A stretch of 64,000 nucleotides of DNA from assembly GCF_014836535.1 (NCBI RefSeq), contig NZ_JACSQP010000002.1:248001-312000 (forward strand), written 5' to 3'. The notes beneath the pieces were generated by a model. The model saw only the letters and a list, made by a program, of their open reading frames with translations, made no database searches and had not been told where the DNA came from. The first letter of the stretch is position 1. Every line of letters begins with the position of its first letter. Both the position numbers and the translations under genes were made by a program. This DNA comes from Microbacterium pullorum (GTDB lineage: Bacteria; Actinomycetota; Actinomycetes; Actinomycetales; Microbacteriaceae). Below, piece by piece: positions 9,480 to 18,405 of this stretch.

Positions 9480-10907
9480 ATGAACACCTCAGGCGACAGC
9501 GACACGACCACCGTCACGGCCGAACCGCAGGAGGAGAGCACCGTGACCAACCGCCGCCAGCGCTACGGCCAGGGCTTCCTCGACACGATCTCCACCGGCT
9601 GGATCGACCGCCCCGCGTCCGTCCCCACTCCGCGCGAGCAGGCGTCGTACGCCGCCGCGCGCCGCGCCGCCGTGTCGGCCGCGTTCCCCGGCCGACGCCT
9701 GGTGATCCCCGCCGGCTCGCTCAAGCAGCGCAGCAACGACACCGACTACCCGTTCCGCGCGCACTCGGCGTTCTCGCACCTCACCGGGTGGGGCGCCGAC
9801 AGCGAGCCCGACTCGGTGCTGGTGTTCGATCCGACCGGCGACGGCCACGACGTCACCCTCTACTTCCGGGAGCGCGCCGACCGCACGACGCCGGAGTTCT
9901 ACTCCGACGCCTCGATCGGTGAGTTCTGGATCGGTCCGCGTCCGGCGCTGGACGCCGTCGCCACGGACCTGGGCATCGCCACCGACCACGTCGATGCGTT
10001 CGAGCCCGGCGAGGACGACCTGGTCGTCGATGCCGACGAGGACCTCACCCGCTTCGTCTCCGAGCTGCGCCTGATCAAGGACGAGTACGAGATCGCCCAG
10101 ATGCGCCTGGCCGTCGAGGTCACCGCCGCGGGCTTCGACGACATCATCGCGAACCTGCCGCGCATCATCGAGCACCCGCGGGGCGAGCGCATCGTCGAGG
10201 GCGTGTTCCACCAGCGCGCCCGCAGCGACGGCAACGCCGTGGGGTACGACACGATCGCCGCCTCCGGCCCGCACGCCTGCTACCTGCACTGGACCCGCAA
10301 CGACGGCGCGGTCAAGCCCGGCGACCTCATCCTCGTCGACGCGGGTGCCGAGGTCGACAGCCTCTACACCGCTGACATCACCCGCACCCTGCCCGTCTCG
10401 GGGCGCTTCACCGACATCCAGCGCCGCATCTACGAAACCGTGCGCGAAGCAGCCGATGCCGCCTTCGCCGCCGCACGACCCGGCGTCTCGTTCCGCACGC
10501 TGCACGAGACGGCCATGGAGGTGTTGGCCACCCGCACCGCCGAGTGGGGGCTGCTGCCGGTGACCGCCGAAGAGGCGCTCGACGCCGATCAGGGCGGACA
10601 CCACCGTCGCTACATGGTGCACGGCACGAGCCATCACCTGGGCATCGACGTGCACGACTGCGCACAGGCGCGGCGCGAGATGTACTACGACGGCATCCTC
10701 GAGCCCGGCATGGTCTTCACGATCGAGCCGGGGCTGTACTTCCAGATCGACGACCTCACCGTTCCCGAGGAGTACCGCGGCATCGGCGTGCGCATCGAGG
10801 ACGACATCCTCATGACCGCCGATGGCCCGGTGAACCTGTCGGCCGGCATCCCCCGCACCGCGGACGAGGTCGAGGCATGGATCGCCCGCGAGAAGCCGGC
10901 GCGATGA
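9480..10907 (+). CDS. pepP: Aminopeptidase P family protein (Xaa-Pro aminopeptidase)
   Basis: An M24B metallopeptidase of 475 residues that removes N-terminal residues before proline. Metal ligands: LVDAGAEVDSLYTADITRTLP (both Asp), GTSHHLGIDVHD (His), TIEPGLY (Glu) and RIEDDI (Glu). The N-terminal half is the creatinase-like domain. Start choice is open. ATG 9480 gives a hydrophilic leader. GTG 9543 (VTNRRQRYGQGF) has a near-perfect AGGAGGAG at 9529-9536 six nt ahead and would give 454 residues. The gamma-glutamyltransferase gene follows 16 nt downstream. Confidence 0.92.
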   Translation: MNTSGDSDTTTVTAEPQEESTVTNRRQRYGQGFLDTISTGWIDRPASVPTPREQASYAAARRAAVSAAFPGRRLVIPAGSLKQRSNDTDYPFRAHSAFSHLTGWGADSEPDSVLVFDPTGDGHDVTLYFRERADRTTPEFYSDASIGEFWIGPRPALDAVATDLGIATDHVDAFEPGEDDLVVDADEDLTRFVSELRLIKDEYEIAQMRLAVEVTAAGFDDIIANLPRIIEHPRGERIVEGVFHQRARSDGNAVGYDTIAASGPHACYLHWTRNDGAVKPGDLILVDAGAEVDSLYTADITRTLPVSGRFTDIQRRIYETVREAADAAFAAARPGVSFRTLHETAMEVLATRTAEWGLLPVTAEEALDADQGGHHRRYMVHGTSHHLGIDVHDCAQARREMYYDGILEPGMVFTIEPGLYFQIDDLTVPEEYRGIGVRIEDDILMTADGPVNLSAGIPRTADEVEAWIAREKPAR

Positions 10908-10923
10908 CGGCTGCGCTGCGCGG

Positions 10924-12717
10924 GTGAGCTTCACGCCGCCGCCGGCGTTCACCACGCGCCCGACCCTCGAGGGCACGTTCGGCATGACCGCCTCGACCCA
11001 CGCCACCGCCACCGCGGTCGCGCAGGCGGTGCTCGAGCGCGGGGGAAACGCGTTCGATGCGGTCGTCGCCGGCGGCTTCGTGCTGCATATCGTGGAGCCG
11101 CATCTGAACGGCCCCGGCGGCGACCTCGTCGGGATCTTCCAGGCCGCGGGCGACGACGCGCCCACCGTGCTGATGGGCCAGGGACCGGCCCCCGCGGGGG
11201 CGCGCGTCGCACACTTCCGGTCGGAAGGGCTCGACCTCGTGCCCGGGGCGGGAGGCCTCGCCGCGGCGGTGCCGGGCGCGGTCGACGCGTGGCTGCTGCT
11301 GCTGCGCGACCACGGGACGTGGGAAATCGGGGACGTGCTCGCGTACGCCATCGGGTACGCGCGCGACGGGCATCCGCTGCTGGCGTCGGTGTCAGCGACC
11401 ATCGACCGGGTGGCGGAACTCTTCCGCGATTCGTGGCCGACATCGGCGGCCCTGTGGATGCCGGACGGCGAGGCGCCCGCGGCGGGGTCGCTCCTGCGCA
11501 ACCCCGCGTATGCGGCGGTGCTCGAGGCGCTCGTCGCCGCGGGGGCGCACCTGCCGGACCGGCGGGCGCGCATCGACGCCGCACGGCGGGAGTGGAAGCA
11601 CGGGCTCGTCGCGCAGGCGGCATCCGCGTTCCTCGCCCGGCCGCACCGGCACTCCTCCGGCACCGAGCACGCCGGGGTCATCGCGCCCGCCGACTTCGCG
11701 GCGTTCGACGCCGGGTACGAAACGGCGGTGTCGGCGGAGTTCCGCGGACACACGGTGGCCAAGGCCGGCCCCTGGTCGCAGGGTCCGGCGCTGTTGGAGG
11801 CGCTGCGCATCCTCGACGGCTTCGATGACGACGCGCTGGACCCTGCGACGGCGCGGGGCGCGCACACGATCGTCGAGACCCTGAAGCTCGTGCTCGCCGA
11901 CCGCGACGCCTACTTCGGCGACGACGCCGCACCGGGGATCGCTGCGGATGTCCTCTCCGATGCGTACATCGCGACGCGTCGGAGAGAGATCGGTGAGCGC
12001 GCGTCGCGCGAGTGGCGGCCGGGCGACCTGTCGGGCCGTCGCCCGTTCCGCCCGCTGCTGCGGCAGCCGGCCGCCGAGGCGCCGCCCGCCGGCATCGGCG
12101 AGCCGACGGTGGCGAAGTCGGGACTCACGCGCGGCGACACGTGCCACATCGACGTCGTCGACCGCTGGGGCAACATCGTCGCGGTGACGCCGTCCGGAGG
12201 GTGGCTGCAGTCGTCGCCTGCCATCCCCGAGCTCGGGTTCTGCCTCGGGACGCGGCTGCAGATGATGTGGCTCGACGAGTCGGCGCCGTCGGGTCTGCGT
12301 GCCGGCGCGCGCCCGCGCACGACCCTCACCCCGACCCTGGTGCTCCGGGACCGGATGCCGGTGATGGCGCTGGGCACCCCAGGCGGTGATCAGCAGGACC
12401 AGTGGCAGCTGCCCCTGCTGCTGCGCATGCTCGTCGGCGGTTACAGCGCCCAGCAGGCCATCGACGCGCCCACGCTGCACACCACGGCTCTCGTGGACTC
12501 CTTCTGGCCCCGCACCTGGACCCCGGCCGGCGTCGTCGTCGAAGACCGCCTCGGCGACACCGTGATCGACGATCTCGTCGCGCGCGGGCACGATGTCACG
12601 CGCGCCGGCGCGTGGACCCTGGGCCGTCTCAGCGCGGTCGGCATCGACCGGGAGCGCGGCACCGTCTGGGCCGCCGCGAACCCCCGCGGCATGCAGGGCT
12701 ACGCCGCCGGGCGCTGA
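10924..12717 (+). CDS. Gamma-glutamyltransferase family protein
   Basis: A 597-residue Ntn-hydrolase of the GGT/cephalosporin acylase family, starting at GTG 10924. These are made as a proenzyme and self-cleave at a Thr that becomes the nucleophile; here RGDTCHIDVVD places it at Thr406. The large subunit carries NGPGGDLVGIF, and the C-terminal part carries TPSGGWLQSS and GTPGGDQQDQWQ. No signal peptide is visible, so it may be cytoplasmic, unlike classic exported Ggt. It lies 16 nt downstream of aminopeptidase P, which suggests a shared role in peptide or glutathione-like turnover. Confidence 0.87.
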   Translation: MSFTPPPAFTTRPTLEGTFGMTASTHATATAVAQAVLERGGNAFDAVVAGGFVLHIVEPHLNGPGGDLVGIFQAAGDDAPTVLMGQGPAPAGARVAHFRSEGLDLVPGAGGLAAAVPGAVDAWLLLLRDHGTWEIGDVLAYAIGYARDGHPLLASVSATIDRVAELFRDSWPTSAALWMPDGEAPAAGSLLRNPAYAAVLEALVAAGAHLPDRRARIDAARREWKHGLVAQAASAFLARPHRHSSGTEHAGVIAPADFAAFDAGYETAVSAEFRGHTVAKAGPWSQGPALLEALRILDGFDDDALDPATARGAHTIVETLKLVLADRDAYFGDDAAPGIAADVLSDAYIATRRREIGERASREWRPGDLSGRRPFRPLLRQPAAEAPPAGIGEPTVAKSGLTRGDTCHIDVVDRWGNIVAVTPSGGWLQSSPAIPELGFCLGTRLQMMWLDESAPSGLRAGARPRTTLTPTLVLRDRMPVMALGTPGGDQQDQWQLPLLLRMLVGGYSAQQAIDAPTLHTTALVDSFWPRTWTPAGVVVEDRLGDTVIDDLVARGHDVTRAGAWTLGRLSAVGIDRERGTVWAAANPRGMQGYAAGR

Positions 12718-12795
12718 GCCGGCCATCGCGCCCCGCGTTACCCACTACGCGCCCCGAACCCCACAGGGAGGCGGGGTCGACACTCCCTCGCCGGC

Positions 12796-13461
12796 TCAGG
12801 ACCGGGCGCGCATCCACTCGGCGACGAGGCCGGCGAGCCCTTCGCCGATCTCGTCGGCGGGGAGCTTGCGGCCCTTGACCTCGAAGGAGTGGTTGCCGCC
12901 GTCGACCCAGTGCACCGCGGCATCCCGGCACGAGGCCACCGCCTCGTCGAGCTGTGTGTGGGGGTCGACGAACGGGTCGTTCGTCCCCTCGACGAACAGC
13001 TGCGGGGGCACCACGTCGGGTAGGTGCGCGACGCGCGGCTTGTCGGGGCGTCCGGGCGGATGCAACGGGTACCCGAGGTACACCAGGCCCGCGGGGGCGA
13101 TCGCGCCCTCCGCGGCGGCCATCGAGGCCATGCGGCCGCCGTAGGACTTCCCCGCCGCCCACACCGGCAGCGTCGGCACCGCCTCCTGCAGCGCGGCGTC
13201 GGCGGCGCGCCAGGCCGCCACGGCGTGCGCTGCCGGCCCCGGCATGCGGCGACCGGCCTCGACGTACGGGAAGTTGAACCGCAGCGTCGCGACGCCGGCG
13301 TCGCGCATGCCGCGGGCGAAGCCGACGAGGAACGGATGCCCGTACCCGGCGCCCGCGCCGTGGGCCACCGCCATGACCGCCCACGGGCGCTCCGGCTGCT
13401 CGAGCACGGCCGAGACGGTCACCTCCGCGGTGGGCAGTGCCACCGTGAGGCCGTCGATCAT
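12796..13461 (-). CDS. Alpha/beta hydrolase (KANL3/Tex30-like)
   Basis: A 221-residue alpha/beta hydrolase. Nucleophile elbow GKSYGGRM (Ser106), acid GTNDPFVDP (Asp162) and base DGGNHSFEV (His191) form a complete triad. AHGAGAGYGHPF near residue 34 would form the oxyanion region. Dienelactone-hydrolase-like proteins of this size are common in actinobacteria, but the substrate is unknown. Its ATG overlaps the stop of the upstream stress-like membrane protein by 4 nt, so translation is coupled. Confidence 0.85.
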   Translation of the reverse strand: MIDGLTVALPTAEVTVSAVLEQPERPWAVMAVAHGAGAGYGHPFLVGFARGMRDAGVATLRFNFPYVEAGRRMPGPAAHAVAAWRAADAALQEAVPTLPVWAAGKSYGGRMASMAAAEGAIAPAGLVYLGYPLHPPGRPDKPRVAHLPDVVPPQLFVEGTNDPFVDPHTQLDEAVASCRDAAVHWVDGGNHSFEVKGRKLPADEIGEGLAGLVAEWMRARS

Positions 13462-14165
13462 GCGCGCGACGAGCCCTCGCCCGCGTCGCCGTCGCCGGCC
13501 GGCCCGGCAGTGCCGGGGGTCGCGGCCCCCGGTGTCGGGGGCAGGATGCGCTCGCCGTACCGCGGCGGTTCGTTCGGGTCGTCGACCGGCGGACGGGGGG
13601 CCGGGACGGCTCCCGGGGCACCCGGGCCGGGAACGCCCGCGCCCGGCACCGCGGTACCGGGAACGGCGGAGCCGGCGACCACCGGGGCCGGCGGAGCGTC
13701 GGCGCGGCCGATCGCCTGGCGTGCCTTGTGCACGCTGCCCGGGAGCACCGTCAGGTCGTAGCGGGCCGCGACGACCTGTGTGATCGAGGCGTAGTCACGG
13801 CGGCGGCGGATGAGGGAGTACGTGATGATGCTCATCAGCATGCCGACCGCGATGCCCACGAACAGCACCCCGACGAACAGCTGGATCGCGACATCGGGCG
13901 TGCCGAGCACGAAGATCGCGGCGAACAGCAGACCCAGCAGCACGCCGTTCATCGCGCCCTGGCGGGCCGCGGTCGCGTAACCGAGGCGGCCGGTGACCTT
14001 CTCGATCGAGCGCAGGTCAGATCCCACGATCGCGATGTCGCGCGCCGGCACGTCGGCCGCGATGAGCGCCGACACCGCCTTCTGTGCGGCTTCATAGCTC
14101 GTGAACGACGCGATGGTGTCGCCCACAGCGGTGCGCCCCGAACCGAATCCGCCCATCATGCTCAT
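13458..14165 (-). CDS. General-stress-protein-like membrane protein with Pro-rich tail
   Basis: A 235-residue protein. The N-terminal half (about residues 15-70, IASFTSYEAAQKAVSALI...VGSDLRSIEKVTGRL) resembles the YflT/GSP17M general-stress domain. It is followed by two transmembrane helices (about 73-93 and 95-118) and a low-complexity Pro/Gly/Ala tail with PGTAVPGAGVPGPG-type repeats. A related gene sits next to the MgtE_N/CBS gene in mycobacteria (Rv1234 region). It is divergent from the MgtE_N/CBS gene across 73 nt. Function unknown. Confidence 0.8.
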   Translation of the reverse strand: MSMMGGFGSGRTAVGDTIASFTSYEAAQKAVSALIAADVPARDIAIVGSDLRSIEKVTGRLGYATAARQGAMNGVLLGLLFAAIFVLGTPDVAIQLFVGVLFVGIAVGMLMSIITYSLIRRRRDYASITQVVAARYDLTVLPGSVHKARQAIGRADAPPAPVVAGSAVPGTAVPGAGVPGPGAPGAVPAPRPPVDDPNEPPRYGERILPPTPGAATPGTAGPAGDGDAGEGSSRA

Positions 14166-14238
14166 CCCCCCATCTTCGCATGCACCGTTCGGCCGTGCTC
14201 CGCGACCGCCGACACGGCCCGCGCACTACGCTGGACGG

Positions 14239-15528
14239 GTGAGCACGCAGAGGGTTTTCGTCGCGCGGCTGGCCGGCTGCACGGTCTTCGACCCCGCCGG
14301 CGACCGCCTGGGCAAGGTCCGGGATGTCGTCGTCATCTTCCGCAAAGATGATCCGCCGCGTGTGATCGGCCTGGTCGTGGAGATCCCGGGACGTCGGCAC
14401 GTCTTCCTCTCCATCGGCCGCGTCACCTCCATCGCGACCGGCCAGGTCATCACGACCGGGCTCATCAACGTGCGCCGGTTCCAGCAGCGCGGCGGCGAGG
14501 TGCGGGTGATGGCCGAGCTGCTCGGTCGCAAGGTCTACCTGCGCGACGGCAGCGGCACCGCCGTCATCGAGGACGTCGCCATCGACCGCAACCGCATCGG
14601 CGACTGGGACGTGTCTCAGCTGTTCCTGCGCCGCCCGAAGACGAGCGCCTCGCCGTTCGCGAAGGGTCCGACGACGTTCGCCTCGTGGAACGAGGTACGT
14701 GAGGATTCCACGCCGGGTGAAGCGCAGTCCGCGGAGCAGCTGGTGGCCACCTATTCCGAGCTGAAACCGGCCGACCTCGCCAACACGCTGCTCGACCTTC
14801 CCGAGGACCGCCTGTTCGAGGTGGCCGAGGAGCTGCCCGACAATCGCCTCGCGGACGCCCTCGAGGAGATGCCCGAGGACGAGCAGATGCACATCCTCGA
14901 GCGCCTGGGCGATGAGCGGGCCGCCGACATCCTCGACCACATGGAGCCCGACGACGCCGCAGACCTGCTCGGGCAGCTGCCGGAGGGTCGCATCGCCCAG
15001 CTGCTCGGGCTCATGGAGCCCGACGAGGCAGAGGATGTGCGGGCGCTGCTGGAGTACGGCCCCGACACCGCCGGTGGCCTCATGACCAACGAGCCCATCG
15101 TGCTGTCGGCGGAGAACACCGTCGCCGAGGCGCTCGCGCTCATCCGCCGGCACGAACTGCACCCCGCCCTCGCCGCCGCGGTGTACATCACACTGCCGCC
15201 GTTCGAGACCCCGACCGGCCGACTGTTGGGCGTCGTGCATTTCCAGCGGATGCTGCGCTACCCCCCGCACGAGCGGCTGGGGGCCATCATCGACGACACG
15301 CTCGAGCCCGTGCCCGCCACCGCGCCCGCCGCCGAGGTGGCGCGCCTGCTCGCCACCTACAACCTCGTGTCGCTGCCGGTCATCGATCAGGCCCACCGCC
15401 TCGTCGGCGCCGTCAGCGTCGACGACGTACTCGACTACCTGCTCCCCGACGACTGGCGCTCGCACGACGCCGATCAGCCCCACCCCGCGCCGCGGATCGC
15501 GCCGCCCACGCGGATGGGCCGCCGCTGA
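14239..15528 (+). CDS. PRC-barrel / MgtE_N / CBS domain protein (no transport domain)
   Basis: A 429-residue soluble protein from GTG 14239. Residues 1-130 form PRC-barrel-like beta modules (RVFVARLAGCTVFDPAGDRLGKV). Residues 170-290 are an MgtE_N superhelix (LEEMPEDEQMHILERLGDERAADIL, with repeated EPDDAADLLGQLPE units). A CBS pair fills the rest, including VSLPVIDQAHRLVGAVSVDDVLDYLLP. The five transmembrane helices of true MgtE channels are absent, so it is probably a Mg2+ or nucleotide sensing protein, not a transporter. Its stop overlaps the next ATG by 1 nt. M. tuberculosis Rv1232c is the likely counterpart. Confidence 0.87.
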   Translation: MSTQRVFVARLAGCTVFDPAGDRLGKVRDVVVIFRKDDPPRVIGLVVEIPGRRHVFLSIGRVTSIATGQVITTGLINVRRFQQRGGEVRVMAELLGRKVYLRDGSGTAVIEDVAIDRNRIGDWDVSQLFLRRPKTSASPFAKGPTTFASWNEVREDSTPGEAQSAEQLVATYSELKPADLANTLLDLPEDRLFEVAEELPDNRLADALEEMPEDEQMHILERLGDERAADILDHMEPDDAADLLGQLPEGRIAQLLGLMEPDEAEDVRALLEYGPDTAGGLMTNEPIVLSAENTVAEALALIRRHELHPALAAAVYITLPPFETPTGRLLGVVHFQRMLRYPPHERLGAIIDDTLEPVPATAPAAEVARLLATYNLVSLPVIDQAHRLVGAVSVDDVLDYLLPDDWRSHDADQPHPAPRIAPPTRMGRR

Positions 15529-16115
15529 TGGCGCGGGCACCCAAGTCGGCGCTGGACGCGCCCCGGGGGCGTGCCGGCATGCTGACCGTGCGGCCCGCGC
15601 AGCCGTCGCGCGACACCTTCGGCCGCTTCACCGAGTGGATCGCGCGCGCCATGGGCACGCCGATGTTCCTGCTGCTGCTGAGCCTGTTCTGCGTCGCGTG
15701 GATCACCTGGAACACGACCATGCCCGAGCACCTGCGCTTCGACTCCGCCGCCAACGGGTTCACCGCGCTCACACTCATGCTGTCGTTGCAGGCGTCCTAT
15801 GCCGCGCCGCTCATCCTGCTCGCGCAGAACCGACAGGACGACCGTGACCGCGTGCAGATCGAGCAGGATCGCCAGCGCGCCGAACGCAACCTGGCCGACA
15901 CCGAGTACCTGGCGCGCGAGATCGTGGCGCTGCGCATGGCTCTGGCCGACGTCACGAGCGAGGTCGTCACGAAGGACGTGCTGCGTCAGGAGCTCGCCCG
16001 CGCGCTCGAGCGTCACGACGATCAACGGGAACGCCTGCTCGACGCCGCCGAGGAGACCGCCGGCCGCGATGCGCGTCGCCGGAACAACCCCGACGACCGA
16101 TCGGCGGCGCTGTGA
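15528..16115 (+). CDS. DUF1003 membrane protein
   Basis: A 195-residue protein with the DUF1003 layout: a basic N-terminus, two transmembrane helices (about residues 44-63 and 76-98, the second AANGFTALTLMLSLQASYAAPLIL) and a charged helical or coiled-coil tail (NRQDDRDRVQIEQDRQRAERNL onward). ATG 15528 overlaps the preceding stop in TGATG. The end overlaps mrp by 4 nt. The order MgtE_N/CBS - DUF1003 - mrp is the same as in mycobacteria (Rv1232c-Rv1231c-Rv1229c, reversed). Function unknown. Confidence 0.85.
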   Translation: MARAPKSALDAPRGRAGMLTVRPAQPSRDTFGRFTEWIARAMGTPMFLLLLSLFCVAWITWNTTMPEHLRFDSAANGFTALTLMLSLQASYAAPLILLAQNRQDDRDRVQIEQDRQRAERNLADTEYLAREIVALRMALADVTSEVVTKDVLRQELARALERHDDQRERLLDAAEETAGRDARRRNNPDDRSAAL

Positions 16116-17257
16116 CGGCGATCGATCAGTCGGTGCGCGCCGCGGTGTCCGCCGTCACCGACCCCGAATTGCGCCGCCCCATCGGCGAGCTGGACATGGT
16201 GCGGCAGGTCACCGTCGACGGCGGCACCGCACACGTCGACATCGTGCTGACGATCGTCGGCTGTCCGGCGGCGCAGCGCATCGAGTCCGATGTGCGGGCG
16301 GCGGCCGCCTCGGTCGCGGGGGTCACCGACGTCGACGTCACCGTGGGCGTGATGACACCGGCCGAGCGGGCCGCCCTCACCGAGCGCCTGCGGGGCGGCC
16401 GCGCGGCACGCCAGATGCCGTTCGGCCCCGACTCCCTCACCCGCGTCATCGCCGTCACGAGCGGCAAGGGCGGTGTCGGCAAGTCGACTCTCACGGCCAA
16501 CCTCGCCGTGGCCCTCGCCGCGCGCGGTGCCGCGGTGGGGGTCATCGACGCCGACGTGCACGGGTTCTCCATTCCGGGACTGCTGGGCCTCGTCGGCCGC
16601 GACGGCCTGCCGCCGCAGCCGACCCGCATCGACGACCTCATGCTTCCGCCGGTGGCGTTCGGGGTGAAGGCCATCTCGATCGGCATGTTCCTCCCCCGCG
16701 ATGCCGGCTCCGGCGGCGGGGCGGTGGCCTGGCGCGGCCCCATGCTGCACCGCACCGTGCAGCAGTTCCTCACCGACGTCTTCTTCGGCGACCTCGACGT
16801 GCTGCTGCTGGACATGCCGCCGGGCACCGGCGACGTCGCCATCTCGGTCGGCCAGTTCCTGCCGCATGCCGACGTGCTGGTGGTCACGACGCCGCAAGCC
16901 GCGGCATCCGATGTCGCCGTGCGCAGCGGCCTGCTGGCCCGGCAGACCGGACAGCGCGTCATCGGCGTCGTCGAGAACATGTCGGCGATGACCTTGCCCG
17001 ACGGCACGACGCTCGACCTGTTCGGCTCCGGCGGCGGTATGGCCGTGGCCGAGGCGTTGAGCGGCGAGGGCGCACCGGTCCCGCTGCTGGCGACGGTGCC
17101 GCTCAGCCCGGCGCTTCGCACCAGCGGCGACGCCGGCGTGCCCGTGGTCGCCGGTGCACCCGACGATGCCGCGGCCATGGCGATCACCCGGCTCGCCGAC
17201 GACATCCTCGCGCAGGGCCGCGGTCTCGCCGGCCGTTCGTTGCCGTTCGCCCGCTGA
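16112..17257 (+). CDS. mrp: Mrp/NBP35-family P-loop ATPase (Fe-S carrier)
   Basis: A 381-residue protein that in characterised relatives carries and delivers Fe-S clusters. An N-terminal MIP18/DUF59 domain (residues 1-85, with a conserved VGCPAAQ) is followed by the ATPase with the deviant Walker A SGKGGVGKST (about 116-125), DADVHGFSIPG and LLLDMPPGTGD. The C-terminal CxxC motif of E. coli Mrp and NBP35 is missing; the equivalent stretch reads VVENMSAMTLPDGTTLDLFG, as in the actinobacterial branch. GTG 16112 overlaps the DUF1003 stop by 4 nt. It ends 3 nt from convergent tatB. Confidence 0.92.
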   Translation: MTAIDQSVRAAVSAVTDPELRRPIGELDMVRQVTVDGGTAHVDIVLTIVGCPAAQRIESDVRAAAASVAGVTDVDVTVGVMTPAERAALTERLRGGRAARQMPFGPDSLTRVIAVTSGKGGVGKSTLTANLAVALAARGAAVGVIDADVHGFSIPGLLGLVGRDGLPPQPTRIDDLMLPPVAFGVKAISIGMFLPRDAGSGGGAVAWRGPMLHRTVQQFLTDVFFGDLDVLLLDMPPGTGDVAISVGQFLPHADVLVVTTPQAAASDVAVRSGLLARQTGQRVIGVVENMSAMTLPDGTTLDLFGSGGGMAVAEALSGEGAPVPLLATVPLSPALRTSGDAGVPVVAGAPDDAAAMAITRLADDILAQGRGLAGRSLPFAR

Positions 17258-17260
17258 GGG

Positions 17261-17641
17261 TCAGGTCGCCTCGGCGTCGAAGGGCGGCGGTCCGTCCGGC
17301 CGCTTGGTCGGCGCCTGGGGCTCTGGGGCGGATGCCGCCGTCAGCGCCGCACCTGCGGCGGCGACCCGCACCGTCGGGGTGGGCGCATCATCCAGGAGCG
17401 CCTCCCGGATGATGCGGCGAGGGTCGTACTGACGGGGATCCAGCTTGCGCCAGTCCACGTCTTCCATGCCCTCGCCCATCTCGTCCTGCACGCGCGTCTT
17501 CGCACCGGCCACCCATTCGCGCGCGCGCACGGTGAAGCGCGCCAAGGCCTCCGCATAGCGGGGCAGCCGCTCGGGCCCGATGAGCATGCCGGCGATCACG
17601 GCGATCAGCAGCAGCTTCTCCCACGTGAGCCCGAACACCAT
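17261..17641 (-). CDS. tatB: Twin-arginine translocase subunit TatB-like
   Basis: A 126-residue protein with one N-terminal transmembrane helix (MVFGLTWEKLLLIAVIAGMLIGPERLP). Next come the Gly-Pro hinge and an amphipathic helix (RYAEALARFTVRAREWVAGAKTRVQDEMGEGM), the hallmark of TatA/TatB. The long tail (DWRKLDPRQYDPRRIIREALL, then a Pro-rich end) favours TatB over TatA. It acts in Tat export of folded proteins. It is convergent with mrp, with only 3 nt between stops. Confidence 0.88.
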   Translation of the reverse strand: MVFGLTWEKLLLIAVIAGMLIGPERLPRYAEALARFTVRAREWVAGAKTRVQDEMGEGMEDVDWRKLDPRQYDPRRIIREALLDDAPTPTVRVAAAGAALTAASAPEPQAPTKRPDGPPPFDAEAT

Positions 17642-17712
17642 GCAAACAGGTTACCCGTGCGCCTGCCTCATTCGAGCACCGCGCCCGCGTACGCTGGCAT
17701 GCGGAGGTCCCC

Positions 17713-18348
17713 ATGGGCGAGCACGACGCGAACCGCAGGTTCGCAGCCGAAGTCACCGTCGAACCCGACGCCATCGCACGCGCACGCGCGCACGCGATGG
17801 AGCTGGGCGCCGACCCCATCAGCGCGCCCGTCGGAGCCCAGTGCGCCGTCATCGCCGCGGCATCCAAGGCGCTGAACATCGTCGAGATCGGCACCGGCGC
17901 CGGCGTCTCGGGCCTGTGGCTGCTGCACGGATCACCGCGCGCCACCCTCACCACGATCGACGTCGAACGCGAGCACCTGGGCGCCGCCCGGCAGGCATTC
18001 GGTGCCGCCGGCGTCGCCCCTGCACGCGCCCGCTTCATCTCGGGCCGCGGCGCCGACGTGCTGCCGCGCATGAACGAGGCGTCCTACGACATCGTCCTCA
18101 TCGACGCCGACCCGGAGGGCGTGATCGAGTACGTCGAGCACGGCCTGCGCCTCGTGCGCGCCGGCGGCACGGTGCTCGTGCCCCGCGTGCTCGCCGGTGG
18201 TGCGGTCGCCGACCCGGTGCGCCGCGACCCGATCACGAGCGCCTACCGCTCCCTCATCCAGGAGACCCAGTCCTCCCCCGCCGTCATCGGGGCTTTGTCG
18301 ATCACCGGCGAGGGCCTGCTGCAGCTGACCACCGTCGCCGCGTCCTGA
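17713..18348 (+). CDS. Class I SAM-dependent O-methyltransferase
   Basis: A 211-residue methyltransferase of the COMT-like family. SAM-binding motif VEIGTGAGVSGLWLL lies at residues 57-71, an acidic strand end TIDVEREH follows, and DIVLIDADPEGVIEYVEHG is typical of cation-dependent O-methyltransferases. The M. tuberculosis counterpart by position is Rv1220c. Substrate unknown. A perfect terminator hairpin follows the stop. Confidence 0.87.
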   Translation: MGEHDANRRFAAEVTVEPDAIARARAHAMELGADPISAPVGAQCAVIAAASKALNIVEIGTGAGVSGLWLLHGSPRATLTTIDVEREHLGAARQAFGAAGVAPARARFISGRGADVLPRMNEASYDIVLIDADPEGVIEYVEHGLRLVRAGGTVLVPRVLAGGAVADPVRRDPITSAYRSLIQETQSSPAVIGALSITGEGLLQLTTVAAS

Positions 18349-18358
18349 GCCGCAACGA

Positions 18359-18392
18359 CGAAGCGACCGGTCGATGTCGACCGGTCGCTTCG
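18359..18392. terminator. Perfect 16-bp bidirectional terminator hairpin
   Basis: Arms 18359-18374 and 18377-18392 are exactly complementary over 16 bp (outermost bases CGAAGCGACCGG, centre TCGA-TG-TCGA). It lies 11 nt after the methyltransferase stop and 14 nt before the end of the convergent DUF3117 gene, so it probably stops transcription from both sides. Confidence 0.85.
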
Positions 18393-18405
18393 CACGGGTG
18401 GGCTG

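Noticed and set aside
10907..10927. Possible mini-gene between aminopeptidase P and gamma-glutamyltransferase
   Set aside because: Only a few codons fit and no ribosome site is present; simple spacer.
14239..15528. Magnesium channel MgtE
   Set aside because: The cytosolic MgtE_N and CBS domains are present but the transmembrane channel domain is absent, so transport is not supported.
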